The notes under the pieces are model-generated. The model searched no databases. It saw nothing but the letters and a program-made list of their open reading frames with translations, and had not been told where the DNA came from. Positions 46,201 to 57,385 of a stretch of DNA of 64,000 nt are shown one piece after another. Numbering within the stretch: position 1 is the stretch's first letter; the number at the start of each line of letters is the position of its first letter. The DNA comes from Basidiobolus meristosporus CBS 931.73 (taxonomy: Eukaryota > Basidiobolomycota > Basidiobolomycetes > Basidiobolales > Basidiobolaceae): positions 62,001-126,000 of the forward strand of contig MCFE01000195.1 of assembly GCA_002104905.1 (NCBI GenBank). The letters run 5' to 3'. The translations under genes were made by a program, and so were the position numbers.

Positions 46201-47406
46201 CCCAAATATATAAGCCTGTAGGTCTTCTTCATAGTCATTGATCTTCATTCTTACTGGCTGGGTAATACGGTTGATTATGTGGGAGTTCCCATCAGCTGTG
46301 GAGACTGAAGTTGATTTGGTAGGTTCCGAGTTGATTCCAGCTTTCAAAGCAAATTGCTCTGACATGTACTCATGCGATGCTCCTGAGTCAATCATGATCT
46401 TGGCAGGTACTCCATTGATTGCTCCATTCAGGTACAATAACTTCCCTGAGTTTGAAGTCATTTGGGACAAGTACTCTTCTGTCATATGGAAGGTGAGTTC
46501 CAAGTCTTCTTCAAGCTCATCTTCCTCATTATTGTGTTCATGGGACTCAATATGGTTGAAGGTTCTTGTTGGCTGGTGTCCATTTCTTCTCTGAGGGCAG
46601 TACTTTGCAATATGTCCCTGCTGGTGGCAATTGAAGCAAAGTCCTCTCTTCTTGCATTCTTCTGAGGAGGGGTTCTTCTGCATAGCGTCTATTTCCATTG
46701 GTACTGCTTCTGATTGTCTTCTTTCATAATGATTATAGCCTTTCTGACTAGTCACTGTAGGCTTCCCAACTCCAAACATAGCTGAGTCATAGTCAATGGC
46801 AATCTTGATGGCTTCTTCAATAGTCTGAGGTCTTCGGTAATTGACTTCCTTGCGAGTTCTTTCTTTCAACCCATCAATAAAGTATTCAACTTGATCCAAG
46901 GGGTCCATTCTTTCAATTTGTCCAAGTAGACATCTGTACTCATAGATGTATTCTTGCACCATTCCTTTCTGTCTGAGTGTCTTTAACTTCCTTCTTAGTA
47001 GTGTCTGCTGGTGTGGAGGTTCAAAAGCATCCTGAATTTCCGACACAAACTCATCCCAGGTAGAGATTGTAGAGCATCCCATCATAGTAGCTGACCTGAT
47101 CTTGTTGTGGTACCACTGTAAAGCTGCATCTGCCAGGTAAGAAGCTGCATAATGCAACTTGCTCTCTGGAGCAATTCCTTTAGCTTTAAAAGCTTCTTCA
47201 ATCTGAAAGAGCCAAGTTCCCAGGTTTTCATTGACTCTGCCATGGTACCGGTTGACCTTCACACTAAAGTTGCTCTTGACAGGGCTTTGCTGGCTCTGAG
47301 CCATGGTAGTCATTCCTTGTTGCTGTTGGCTGAGGATCTGGAGTAGCTGTTGCTGTTGGGCCAGGATTTGCTGCATGGCATTTTTCCATTCTTGATTGTC
47401 CGACAT
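43274..47406 (-). pseudogene. Gag-Pol of gypsy copy 2, single frameshift in RT
   Basis: From the ATG at 47404-47406 the frame encodes Gag, zinc knuckle, protease and the start of RT (586 residues, ending MCITTEP). After the missing base at 45660/45661, the rest of RT (YLDD kept), RNase H and full integrase are open to 43274. All catalytic residues seen in copy 1 are kept. Nine of the substitutions relative to copy 1 cluster in 45718-45987. A programmed frameshift is unlikely because the intact sister needs none. Gag and protease could still be made. Confidence 0.95.
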
Positions 47407-47465
47407 CTCGAGGGTGGTTTCTTCTTTTCTTCAGGAGGGAGGTTTCTGGTTATCGCTGCTACCAA

Positions 47466-47833
47466 TGTTACAAGTCTTGGTATAAGAGTTGTAGAGGAAT
47501 AGGGAGTTTAGCTAGTATTGTATTCACTAAAACTTGAACTGATTTTTATTGAGGTTCCAGCAGCTCCTTATATACATTTTGCCAGATCAATTGCTGACTA
47601 ATTGTATTTCCTAATGTAGGTTGTGGCTGATGACTCATTTGATTGCATCATCATCACCCAATAAGATCCTACTTAATATATCTATTTCTGTCTGATAAGG
47701 ATCTGCTGATTCATTTGCTGACTAATGCTACTGATTTCATAGATAATACTGATGTACTGATAACCTAAACATATACTAACTGATTTGACTAAAAACTGAT
47801 CTAACTTAAACATTCAAGCGGCAGATCATAACA
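47466..47833 (-). repeat. Gypsy copy 2, 5' LTR
   Basis: 368 bp; the PBS (complement TGGTAGCAGCGATAACC) lies one base inside, at about 47448-47464. Confidence 0.92.
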
Positions 47834-47837
47834 CATG

Positions 47838-48757
47838 ATTGGCAATCACCAAGTGCCTACTGATATGTGTACTAGTATAGGGCTACCAGTCCGTTCCTCA
47901 AATGAATCTCATATATTCTTCACAGCATATATAGAGTTTACTTGCATGTATATTTTTGGACTTCCATTGGCACTTTACTTGATGATTATATAAATTTCAT
48001 GTTCATATATTATAGATTTATCTCCTCCCACTGCTTCTAATACTTGATGTAGACATGAAGCTTGTCTACTAAGTGTCTCACAGAGCCTCATAATTATTGG
48101 TGCTAGAAGGAGTACTACTTTTGTATCATGTGTACCACCCCAAAGTTGGCAAGTCTGAGATCCCTATTCTTCAGCCACATATATTTGTATTATACATCAT
48201 TGGATCCTCAGGATATAATCAAGCTAATTGATGTATCTATCTGCATATTCAGTCTCAAACTAGGGTGGCAGGTGGCTCCAAAGTGCTTGCACATCATTGT
48301 TATTTCATGTGGCTACAAACCCATGTAAGCTCACTGTAGGGGTTCAGGTACTTGATTGACCAAAGTAGTCTAATCCACACCCAGGTATATGTGGATCCTC
48401 AGCATAGCTCCTTTATGTAATGACATATCAAGATCATAGCATTGATACATATATGGTGTAGTATGCTCCTTGTTGATCTGAACTCCTTGCTGGGATTATG
48501 AGTTTTCTCAAAGTTTCATCCTTCTGCACATTGGATAATTTGAAATTTGTCCAACATGATCTCATTAACATATGAGCTCTTTCTTCTCTCTGTGTCTTCT
48601 TTAAAGGCATATGCCTTTCTCTCCATAGCAGTATATCCTACTCAGCAGCTCTTACAATAGCATTACTTTATGTCCTTTGTATTTCAAGTAAACAAGGCAG
48701 TCTTTCTCCAGAATAAAGATATAGTACTAAAGAAAAGTATGCACGTAAGAAATAGCA
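47838..48757 (-). other. Interior of the second copia-type element, right of nested gypsy
   Basis: About 920 bp without a recognisable domain. Next to the primer site the element strand starts ATGAGCCCCAAGCTTGC, giving MSPKLAI before a stop after 15 codons, parallel to the MSPKLSL start of the coding copia family. Confidence 0.35.
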
Positions 48758-48775
48758 AGCTTGGGGCTCATAACC
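48758..48775 (-). promoter_or_regulatory. Half-tRNA primer binding site, second copia-type family
   Basis: The element strand reads GGTTATGAGCCCCAAGCT, identical over 18 bases to the site at 8643-8660, although the LTRs of the two families differ. Confidence 0.7.
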
Positions 48776-49103
48776 TGTGGAAATATTAGACAGATGTATT
48801 AGAAGTGAAATGGAAAATAAGAAGACACCTATAATATTAATTGGTTAATTTATTGATTTGCAACATAATACTTATACTTGTTGCAAGACTACATACAGTT
48901 AGCTTTTTGCTTGTTATTGGGAGAGTGTTGGGTGTACATGTGCCTAGTTTCAGACATTGCTAAAAGTCTGCGCATAACTAATTTCCAACAATTAGCAAAT
49001 ATCTTACAAGCTAATTCTAGGTTCATATTCCAAAATATGTCATTAAACTAAATGCTAATTCATAGTACATCAATAATTAGGTGGACTTCTAATTATTTCA
49101 ACA
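48776..49103 (-). repeat. 5' LTR of the second copia-type element
   Basis: 328 bp, TGTGGAAATATTAG to TTTCAACA, adjacent to the primer site at 48758-48775. Confidence 0.65.
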
Positions 49104-49107
49104 AATA

Positions 49108-49468
49108 TGCCATGATATGCCACTTGAATGCTTAGATCAGATCAGTTTCTGGTCAATTAAATTTAAGCTTAGTCTATCATATGTAGTGTTAACTTTCAAG
49201 GCATTAGCATTTTTCAGCAAATGAGTCAGCAGATTTTATCAAACAGAAGTAGATTCAATGAGTAGTATCTGATTGGGTGATGATGATGCAGTCAAATGAG
49301 TCATCAGCTGCTACTTACATTAGGAAATATACTTAGCCAGCACTTGATCTTGCCAAATGTATATGGCAGCTGCAAGTGCCTCAATGAAGCGTGGCTCAAG
49401 TTTCAGCCAATGCAGCACTTGAATAACTCCCTTTTCTTCTACAGCCCTGATATTCAACACTTGAAACA
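49108..49468 (+). repeat. Degenerate solo gypsy LTR
   Basis: Aligns along its length with the plus-strand form of the gypsy LTR at 31135-31503 (shared GCCACTTGAATG, TGGGTGATGATGATGCA, TCAAATGAGTCATCAGC, AAATGTATATGG). It is much older than the others, ends TTGAAACA and has no surviving target duplication. Confidence 0.75.
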
Positions 49469-50400
49469 AGCAGATCAATCTATACAGTATTGAAATCAGA
49501 TAGCTTTCCAGATAGGACAGCAATTCTGCCTAAATACAAGGGAGACAGTGATCAGAGTTCTACTTTGAAGCCAATGGATTGGTGGCATTTTCAGTTTGAT
49601 GACAATACTTGACCACTAGAATTTGCTGTTGTGATACTTGTATAGTGATAGCCCACAAATGCTAGGGCAAAGGCATGACCCTACATACCTCCAAAGTAAC
49701 CCCTGCTTACTAGGTATTTTCAATATTTGCCATCAATTATCTTGGATATTCCTGTGTTGGATTGACAGTGTGTGGTACTTTACAGCTTCACAATGTTTCC
49801 TGGACTGCATGAGCGTCATTTACAGGGGCAATACTGGAATATACCACAAATATAGACTATGCATGGCTCCAATGGTGGTGAATTCCTGACAAGTTGAGCT
49901 TATTACAATGTTAACATTTTTTGATGTCAATGCCATGATACTAGCAATGCATGCTCTTATTGCAACAGTCTTTGGGTCTTAAGTGGCCAGCCGCATGATA
50001 AAAGTTCTTTTGTTTGGTATGGATTGTAAGGAACCTCCTGAAGTAATCTTGTCTAGAAAAAGCAGTAGTTCTTTGAAGCCTCACTGCTGGAATTGATGGC
50101 AACATACCACTTATTTGGTGAACTTGGCATATCTTTCAGCAGTTTAAGGATTACTGGGCTTACTTGGCACCATAAAGTATCCTTGGCATTTTTCCCATTG
50201 TTGCTTCCTCATCATATAATACAATCTTGCTAATCTCATGCAATCTGCTAATATTTTGAGAGATAGGCTCTAGATCCTTCAGTGAGCTATCTTTTTGGGG
50301 GCTACTGATATGTGTGCCGTATTGGAAATACCAAACTGTATCAGAAGGCTTTGTCTATGCTTCTTACTTCATTTGTATAAGATAGTAAGTGTGACTAGGT
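49469..50400 (-). pseudogene. TNP2-type transposase relic, locus D
   Basis: On the minus strand, 49640-49740 reads KIIDGKY and SRGYFGGM, equivalent to IIDGRHFKQLRSRGYF of locus A. The upstream part to 50300 is also collinear with 21740-22130 (GGACTGCATG, AATGGTGG, GATTACTGGGCTTACTTG). No long open frame remains. It is oriented away from the ORF2 relic starting about 51131. Confidence 0.6.
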
Positions 50401-51130
50401 GCAGTATAAGCAACATCAATTTGTCAGAAGTTCTAATATGGGTATGTTGATGACTGAGCAGTGCTTAAATATTACTAGATGAGCAAATCAACAGCCATGA
50501 TCTTTAAAGTAATTCCTGTTCTCTCTGCATGCCTATAACTGAAAGGCTTGTTACAGTCACCAACTAATCTTTTTCACTTCTTAAGCAGTGAGCAAAGTAG
50601 TTGGATCCATGAGGCACACAGCTTAGTATATAGTAATGAAACACTATTATATCACCTTCTGTCATCATTTGTGCAAGGAAAAGACTGAGTTGTTAATAAT
50701 GCACTGGGCCTGTATGAGCTTAAGATCAAGCGTTGTCTTACCATGGTAAGTATGATGGATTCAGCTGAGGAATCCTGTGCACTTGTGATTTTGGCACTAC
50801 ATTTCATTTAGTTTGGCACACTTCTGTATATATGACACAAGTATGTAGAGTCAAGCTATCTGAAATCAACCAGCGGCATGATGATTATCCATTTATGCCT
50901 TCTGCTTCGCTAGTTGCAACCCAGAATGATTTGGAGCAAAGCACCAGCAAATCTTCATAGCCCCCATTATTGCTATTGGTGCAAGTATGCAATGGCTTTG
51001 GCCCCATCTTTGCATTACTTACAAGTCAGTGGAATACTGGGCTTGCTTAGTCCCATTAAGTATATTTGGAAGTTTTGCCATGTCTGTTGTTGCATTGCAT
51101 TTTGGGATTTTGATTAGTCCTCTGCCAGTT
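50401..51130. promoter_or_regulatory. Divergent spacer, locus D
   Basis: Lies between the transposase relic (minus) and ORF2 (plus), as at locus A. It includes a second, diverged copy of a transposase N-terminal segment (51015-51115 resembles 50140-50210) and TGTATATATGAC near 50825. Promoter activity is inferred from the arrangement only. Confidence 0.35.
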
Positions 51131-52850
51131 CTCTCAAGTTCATACCAGCAGTGCTGCAAGCTGACCATATTGCTGAGGAAGATAAGAATGTAGCAAAAGC
51201 AGTACCTTCAGCTGAAGACCAGAAAGGGGCTGTCCTAACATCACCACCACCTCTATTAGCATGCATGTTATTAGCTCATACCAAAAAATCCCAGATGTAA
51301 CTAGGTGTTTTGACTGAAAGGATAGATGCCATGGTCCAGAGAAATCAGTAAATAGTCCAGAAACAGAATGAGCAGATAAAAGTTGTAGAGCAATCAATAT
51401 CCTAGGTAGAAAAAGCAGTATCTTTGCTTCAAAGAAGGAACTCAAGTAGTTCAGTGTCATGATCAAGAATTGAGCCATTTCCCATTGTAGCAGCAGAGGA
51501 ACACTGTGCAGTCTTTGAAGCACAACAACAGTGCCCAAAGATAAAGCCCACAGTAACACCTATCACAGCATAGGAAGGAGACAATGTAGCATTTATATCA
51601 AGGCCTAAACATCAAAAGACATTGAAGATCTTTGAAGCCATTGAGTGCAATGTTGAAGTGTGGGCTAGTACTCAATAGACTGTTGGAAGTCTAGCATGCC
51701 AACACCTTAAGGCCTGCACACCATGGGACCATCAGGAACTCAAGGCCAAGCAGAATGCACCTGACTTGTTCCATGAGCATCATCCAGCATTCAAACAAGC
51801 TAACAGATTATGGGCCTGCATTGGTATGCTAAGAAAGTATCTCAATAATAGCAGAAGCTATCATAGGCAGAAGAACATGGGTGCAATAATGAAATAACAG
51901 TGGCTTCCTCAAGAGCCTGTTACAAGCATGGTCAACAGCTCCAAGCAGGCATCAAAGATGCCTCAGATAGCTGGAAGAGTGACAATTAGGGATAATCAGC
52001 TAGACACAGATGCACCAGCACAACATTTGCCAAGGAAAAGTGTATTTCTACTCAAGAAACACTCAGTCAAAGTTGCAATGAAGGACCTGGCAGTGATAAA
52101 ACAAGAGGCTACCTCAGAAGCAAGTCTTAGCATGGGCTAAGGGCCTGAAACAAGCAGGAAGGAATTGTCAGGTTACCTGCAGAGTGAGCAAGGGACAAGC
52201 AGGCCAAAACAGATACATCAGAGCAGCATTTATCAGGCAGAGTGCATAGTTGAATACAAGAAGCATGCAGACAAAGTAGTAGTGAAAGGCCTGGCAGTGA
52301 TAATGGAAAAGGTAAAGGGGAAAAAGTCTACCCAAGCCAGAGACAGGGAAGCATGAAAAAAAAGCTGCAGTTCTTCACAATTATTGCTGTAAGCCTAGAA
52401 TATACTGAATTCCATCATAGCCAAGAAGAAATACCAAAAAGTAAACAGCTATTTTCACAAGAGTTGGAAGTGTAGCCAGTCAAGCTACACTCCAGTGAGG
52501 TAGATAAGTCTGCAGAGAAGGGCATTTTGCTCACCACTGCCTCCACATTTCCCCTTGTTGACAGAGTAGAGATCACTCTTACACATAAAGTAACAGTATC
52601 TGGAACTTAAAAGGCTATCACAATGCCTTCAGTGAGATTTGGAACATTAAAAGGCACACCTAGAGGTTGCAGCACTTCTTTGAGAGCAGTGCTCAAGAAA
52701 ATGCACTTGAACATTGCAGGGATTTATTTCAAAGACTGGCAGATGAGGAGATAGACTTTGCAGTGGCTGCTGAAGACCAGGACATATGGGAACCAGTGAA
52801 TGAACAGTGGTATAAAGCTGTAGTGCTCCCACCAAAGTCCAGGAAGCAGA
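51131..52850 (+). pseudogene. ORF2 family relic, locus D
   Basis: Collinear with the locus C copy. It has an N-terminal part (KFIPAVLQADHIAEEDKNVA), the coiled coil (TERIDAMVQRNQ, then VEKAVSLLQRRNSSSS), the middle domain (EGDNVAFISRPKHQKTLKI, with stops), basic repeats (51928-52356: MVNSSKQASKMPQIAGRVTI, VFLLKKHSVKVAMKDLAVIK) and the C-terminal block (52667-52903: FFESSAQENALEHCRDLFQR, EDQDIWEPVNEQWYKAV). Several in-frame stops. A solo L2 LTR interrupts the tail at 52855. Confidence 0.65.
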
Positions 52851-52854
52851 GTGT

Positions 52855-53412
52855 TGTGGTGGTGTATAAATTCACAGGAGAGATATATCCAACAATTCTT
52901 TAGTGTTTGGTGTGGGATGTTCACTGAGTGTGATAACCTCTGGCAAATGCTTGCTAGGAATACTTGGGTTTTGTCTCTAATCTGATGTGAAGGGGAATGA
53001 AGCCACAAGCTTGTCAAGAGAAAACTATTGAGCTACAATCACAACTTAGTTGGTGTCTTAACAAAAGTATGTGCTGGGTTCAGTGTCCTTTGAGATGACA
53101 ATGTACTAAAGCTTCCAAAGTCAAAACAACTGTAAACTCCACCAGCAGGGACTTGATAAGAATGCAGCTGTGGTCAATAGTTACAAAGACAGAAAAGTAT
53201 CTTTGCCTGTACAAGAACAAACTTGGGAAAGAATCAAATATAATAAAAGATACATAAGGTAAGCAAGTGTGATAGTTAGCCAGCTTATGAGGTATTACCA
53301 ATCAAGTGAGACAAATGAGCTAAAACTAACACAAGGGTAGTAGAAAAATAGGGAAGTAGAAGACATGGGAATGAGCACATCTGTCAGTGGGTGCCACTGT
53401 GACCCCACAACA
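52855..53412 (-). repeat. Solo L2 LTR with GTGT duplication, internally deleted
   Basis: 558 bp; plus strand TGTGGTGGTGTATAAATTC to CCCCACAACA, flanked by GTGT (52851-52854 and 53413-53416). Relative to the 1074-bp copy at 34948-36021 it lacks about 515 bp from the middle, including the region holding the TATA and AATAAA candidates. Confidence 0.78.
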
Positions 53413-53416
53413 GTGT

Positions 53417-53790
53417 TACAGCTAAGTTTCAACAGAATTAATCAATTTGTATGTATGAAAAGTAAGAGAAACAGATGAGTCAGATAGTAAGGAGTATGAA
53501 TACAAGGCAATAGCCAAGAAATGCCTACAAATGTAGGGGTTGATAGAGTGTCTGCAACCAGAAAGTGAGAAAACTGGCAGAGAACCAATCAAAAGCCACT
53601 TTTGTATTGGTGAGATGAAAAATTTTGACCAAGTTTTTGATGATATCTGGGGTAATGTTATTTTTTTGACAGTCTTAGCGCAGCATTCCAATGGGATTAA
53701 TACTTCTTAGTCATGGGACTTGAATTTGTGATGGCCTTGGATGGGATCATCACAACAATTTTTATAGCAGTTGTTGCTACTGGACAAAAA
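53417..53790 (+). pseudogene. ORF2 family, locus D, tail after the solo LTR
   Basis: Matches the reverse complement of 24570-24950 (AAAAGTAAGAGAAACA, GAGAACCAATCAAAAGCCAC, TTTTTGACAGTCTT). It therefore shows the native orientation of the segment that is inverted at locus A. No open frame longer than a few dozen codons. Confidence 0.55.
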
Positions 53791-54483
53791 CAAAGATGGC
53801 TTCTCTGGATCATTTTTTGTGGGTATGAATTACTAAACAGATGTGGTTCAGGTGGGAGAAAGCCATTGCAGCTCAAAGCTATGTAGGAATCTTTTCTTTG
53901 CCATGCTGTATGTACCATGGTGCCAGGAAATGAGCAAACTCCAGATCAGGCATACATGGAAAGACCTTAACTTTGCTAATGTAGGTCATTATTTTTACCA
54001 TGTATAGAGCCTATATGATGGAGGTACCTGGACCTGAGCTTCATATACACCCTAAGTAAAGTTACTAAATGAAGTAGACTATTACCCAGAAACAAACAAG
54101 CTCCAGATGTGCTGTATATGACAAGCACTGATGGTGACCAAATGTTAATCAACATTGCCCAAATAAGGATCATTGCATAGACCAAAGACTATATTACTTT
54201 TACAATCTGAAAATCAAGCCCAACATGTTGTTCAATCTCATACAAATGGTAAAAGTTTCTGCCAAGTACTAATAACAGATCATGCAAATATTTAAGCATT
54301 CTATTTGATAGGCATGCACTTTGTATTGCAGATTACCTGCGCAAATAAGTTGAACACAAATATATATACTGTTGTTACTACATTAGTACAGAATGCAGCA
54401 CAGTTAAACTTTATATGCTTATTGTTGATTGTAAATGCTGATAAATGTTTGATAATTATGGGTATTTTGTTATGTGGAAGAGC
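53791..54483. other. Unassigned spacer
   Basis: No coding signal and no match recognised. Short open frames on both strands (60-70 codons) lack motifs. Confidence 0.35.
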
Positions 54484-54827
54484 TGTTATTTTTGAGTTGT
54501 TGCCTTGATATTCTTGTTCACTTAGTCATAAGGATATTAGTTTGTGATTAGCTTTCTGTTCTGATCTAAACTCCTGTTAGGATTTACTTGGAGTAGTTTC
54601 ACTAAGTTATTAGGGTACCTAGATTAAGACCACTCTTAGGGTTGTAGGAAAGATCCAAATGTTGTGCATATACTTTTGGGACCTTCCTAAGTAAGCTCTA
54701 AAAATTTCTTTGTCTTGCTTTACCAACAGTATAAATACCACAATTTTGATCAATAAATCTACAAGTTTGCAGCATGATAATCCTCAAATTCTCCACATCA
54801 ATGCCAATACTACTCAAATACTGCAAC
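54484..54827 (+). repeat. Old copia LTR
   Basis: A diverged LTR of the 3929-4276 family: TGTTATTTTTGAG start, TTAGGATTTACTTGGAGTAG, GTATAAATACC with CAATAAATC, and a CTGCAACA end. It is followed after 3 bp by the start of another LTR. Confidence 0.6.
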
Positions 54828-55693
54828 AGATGTTGCAAAAATATACAAATCTTCCTAAATATGCACATGAGTTGGTTACCACAGTTATAAGAGCAATACT
54901 AACCAAATTCCTTGCTGGGACTCACTAATCCTGAATAGCCTGACCAAGAGGTCTCAGGGCCTTGTTTCAACCCCATAGTTGAGAACTAAAGATTGGACCT
55001 TAATCTCACCTATGGAAGGCACCTGAATTGAGTGACCTGAAAACCAAGTACCAACAAGAAGGAACAGGAAAATGCTTTGATAAGCAATACAACCAAAAGG
55101 AAGTAGTAAGGCTCCTTCAAAGGCAACAGCAATCTGTTTTGCAGCTACCTGAAAAAATTAACTCACATCAGCCCAGTGCCTCAGGAGGAGATAAATCGGC
55201 AAAAAAAGTCTGCATATGAAAATGGTGCAATAACTAAAGTTTGATTACCTATATCTGCACTCAATATGACCATAAACAAGGCTTTGCAGATGTGACACAT
55301 TGACCTTAGTGCATCTCAAGTCTTTATACACTCAACAGAATTTTTTGCCTGATATCAAGCAATTCAAATTAAGAAGGTTTTCATGGGTGAAAACATACCA
55401 CTGGATGCATTTGGAGAGGGTGCTATCCAGGTAAGCCTTGGAAGTATTGAAGGGAAGTACACATGTACCCTTAGATATGCATTCTTTATACCAGAAATTC
55501 CCAGAAACTCTCTGTTTGTCAAAAGGTCACAGGTGAAGGGCTCTGTCACAGGTTTTACAATTCTGGATGCACAAGCTTTAATCAAAATGGTGCCCATATT
55601 GCTTTGGATACTAGAGCTCTAAGTCAGCCCAAGCTGAATGCAAAATATGTAACTTAAAGGAAGAAACTCAAATGGATTGGCACAGTAACTTTA

Positions 55694-55967
55694 CCTTATG
55701 AAAAATCACAGCTGGGATTTTGCTGGTATTCAGCTGGTGTTTTTGGTTCAAAGTTTTAAATGCATTTTTTGATGGAAGTAATGGGCAACTATTTACCAAA
55801 CTTGATATGGATGGTAGTTGGCCTAGTCTCCTCCTGGAGGGTTTTTTTCTTATCTGCTCATAAGCTAACAACAGAGATATTGAGAGTAGTCGATTTTGAG
55901 AAACTTGAGATTCAGCTGATATTATAAAGGTATCTTGCTGGCCTTAATCTTTTACTTTGGGTTTAGG
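55694..55967 (-). mobile_element. MITE-like element, copy 3, inserted in copia integrase
   Basis: 274 bp, the reverse complement of the units at 461-749 and 881-1200. The ends on the plus strand are CCTTATGAAAAATC and GGGTTTAGG. Integrase sequence of the surrounding copia relic stops at TGGATTGGCACAG and resumes at ACAATTTTGATTGTTTG, showing an insertion. Confidence 0.62.
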
Positions 55968-56139
55968 TACAACAATTTTGATTGTTTGAGCCAAATAATC
56001 AAAGTCAGTTAGTTTGTAGGTTAAAAGCTGATCCCCCAGCAAATAGGGAGTACTGAGAAGCCTGCATATATAGAAAACAAGCCTGACAACCACTCAAGAG
56101 CTTTGTGCTAGTACAATATAACAAAAATTAGATTCAATT

Positions 56140-56515
56140 TGTGAATTATTACTGATTGTACTTGGTAGTTGAGAGAGCTTGTAAGTCAAGTCAGTACCCC
56201 TTGGTTCAATATAGTTTCCAGTAGAAGGTAGCAAGGTAGCAAGGTAATCATGACTCATGTTTATTATGTGAAAGATATGTTTCTTTCAACTTGTCACAAT
56301 TGGCTATATACATATCTCACTGAGAGATGCTTGGGCAATAGACAACATGTTTTGAAATAGAGGTACCTTCCTGTTATGGTAAGTGATCTAATTAGGTAAG
56401 GAAAGGAATAGAAGGAAGGACTTGTGAGGGACTCATAGAGAGAATACTTGGGAGACACTGGGTAGGACTTTGGGAGGACTCTTGGGCAAAGAGAGGTTAC
56501 TACAGAGTACTCACA
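56140..56515. repeat. Candidate solo LTR, 376 bp, inside copia integrase
   Basis: TGTGAATTATTACTG to GAGTACTCACA, flanked by CAATT (56135-56139) and CCATT (56516-56520), a 5-bp duplication with one mismatch. It interrupts the copia motif that encodes DVFHSDLC in the better copies. Family unknown; includes a small GGTAGCAA direct repeat near 56230. Confidence 0.55.
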
Positions 56516-57034
56516 CCATTGACTCAGATCTGCGCAGATATATGCAAAATATATCCTGAGGCAGGATCAAGTATTTAATCCCTTTTACTAATAAAAACAC
56601 TGGATGTATATGGGTTTATTTCATTGAATAAAAGGAAAAAGCGCTGTTTATGCTCAGGGAGCTTTAAGCCATAGTGGAGAGGGAAACTTGTGAAAATTTT
56701 GGAAAATATGCTCAGAAAATGGTGGGCAGTATATCTCAAAACTCTTCATCCACTTATGCAAAACTCATGGTATAAGGCAAGAGACAACAGCACTGTACTT
56801 TCCACAGATAAATGGAGCAGCAGAACATGCAGACAGATTAACAAATGATATTGAGAGATTCATGATCCTTGAGCTAAATTATCTTATAATTTTTGGGCAG
56901 AGATAGTTGCTACAAGCCAGAATATTCAATCAGATAAGTAATAGCTCAAATTACTTTATCAATAAGGGTGCAAACTTAGTCTATGCCTGTTTGGTCCATA
57001 TTAATGAGCCCCAGACTAAATCAGATGCCCTAAA

Positions 57035-57382
57035 TGTTGTGAAAATTTGTAATTCTACCAAAGAACTCACATAATATAGTCACTTGGCTCAACCCCTACA
57101 GCTTGTGGTGAAAACTAACCAAATACCTTCTTGGGATTCACTTGTGATCTTTTCACCAGAAAATCAGATACCCAGATCATGAATATTCTGAAAGTTGTCC
57201 AAACTACCCAAAGCTTTGCACACAAGCTGTTGAGGCCTTCCTAAACCAACTCCACATGTTTGCTATGTCAAGGTCTTGTAAAAGTATGAATACTACTGTT
57301 TTGCTCAGTGAATCACTGAGTGAAAACTGCAAAGTCCACTTGTTCTTCCAATCACTTACAATATCTCTAGGACTCTTACAAC
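57035..57382 (+). repeat. Copia 3' LTR of the deleted relic
   Basis: TGTTGTGAAAATTTG to ACTCTTACAAC, collinear with the other copia LTRs and strongly diverged. Confidence 0.75.
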
Positions 57383-57385
57383 TGG

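Larger units (their letters stand above)
42896..47833 (-). mobile_element. Gypsy element, copy 2 (4938 bp, one frameshift)
   Basis: Same family and length as 14463-19400. LTRs 42896-43263 and 47466-47833, each 368 bp, look identical to each other and to those of copy 1. The target duplication is CATG (42892-42895 and 47834-47837). It lacks one C relative to copy 1 at 45660/45661 and has one extra T in the leader near 47427, so total length is unchanged. It inserted into the second copia-type element. Confidence 0.95.
40894..49103 (-). mobile_element. Second copia-type LTR element, degenerate, interrupted by gypsy copy 2
   Basis: Reversed element with 3' LTR 40894-41241 and 5' LTR 48776-49103. 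LTR ends are TGTTGAAATA and ATTTCAACA. The polypurine tract GTGAGTGGGAG (complement of 41242-41252) and the half-tRNA primer site (48758-48775) are in the right places. The interior outside the nested gypsy copy is only about 2.6 kb and shows no recognisable pol domain, so it may be a non-autonomous or deleted derivative. No clear target duplication remains. Confidence 0.65.
54831..57034 (+). pseudogene. Copia relic with large deletions and two insertions
   Basis: 54831-54930 is the beginning of a copia LTR, fused by deletion to gag at the ILNSLT motif. Then come traces of the zinc knuckle region, a protease block (IDLSASQ) and GENIPLDAFGEGAIQVSLGS (55383-55622, open). Integrase is interrupted by a MITE at 55694-55967 and by a solo LTR at 56140-56515. 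After the integrase part (WAEIVAT) the relic reads HINEPQTKSDALN and jumps straight into the 3' LTR, so RT and RNase H are missing. Confidence 0.78.
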
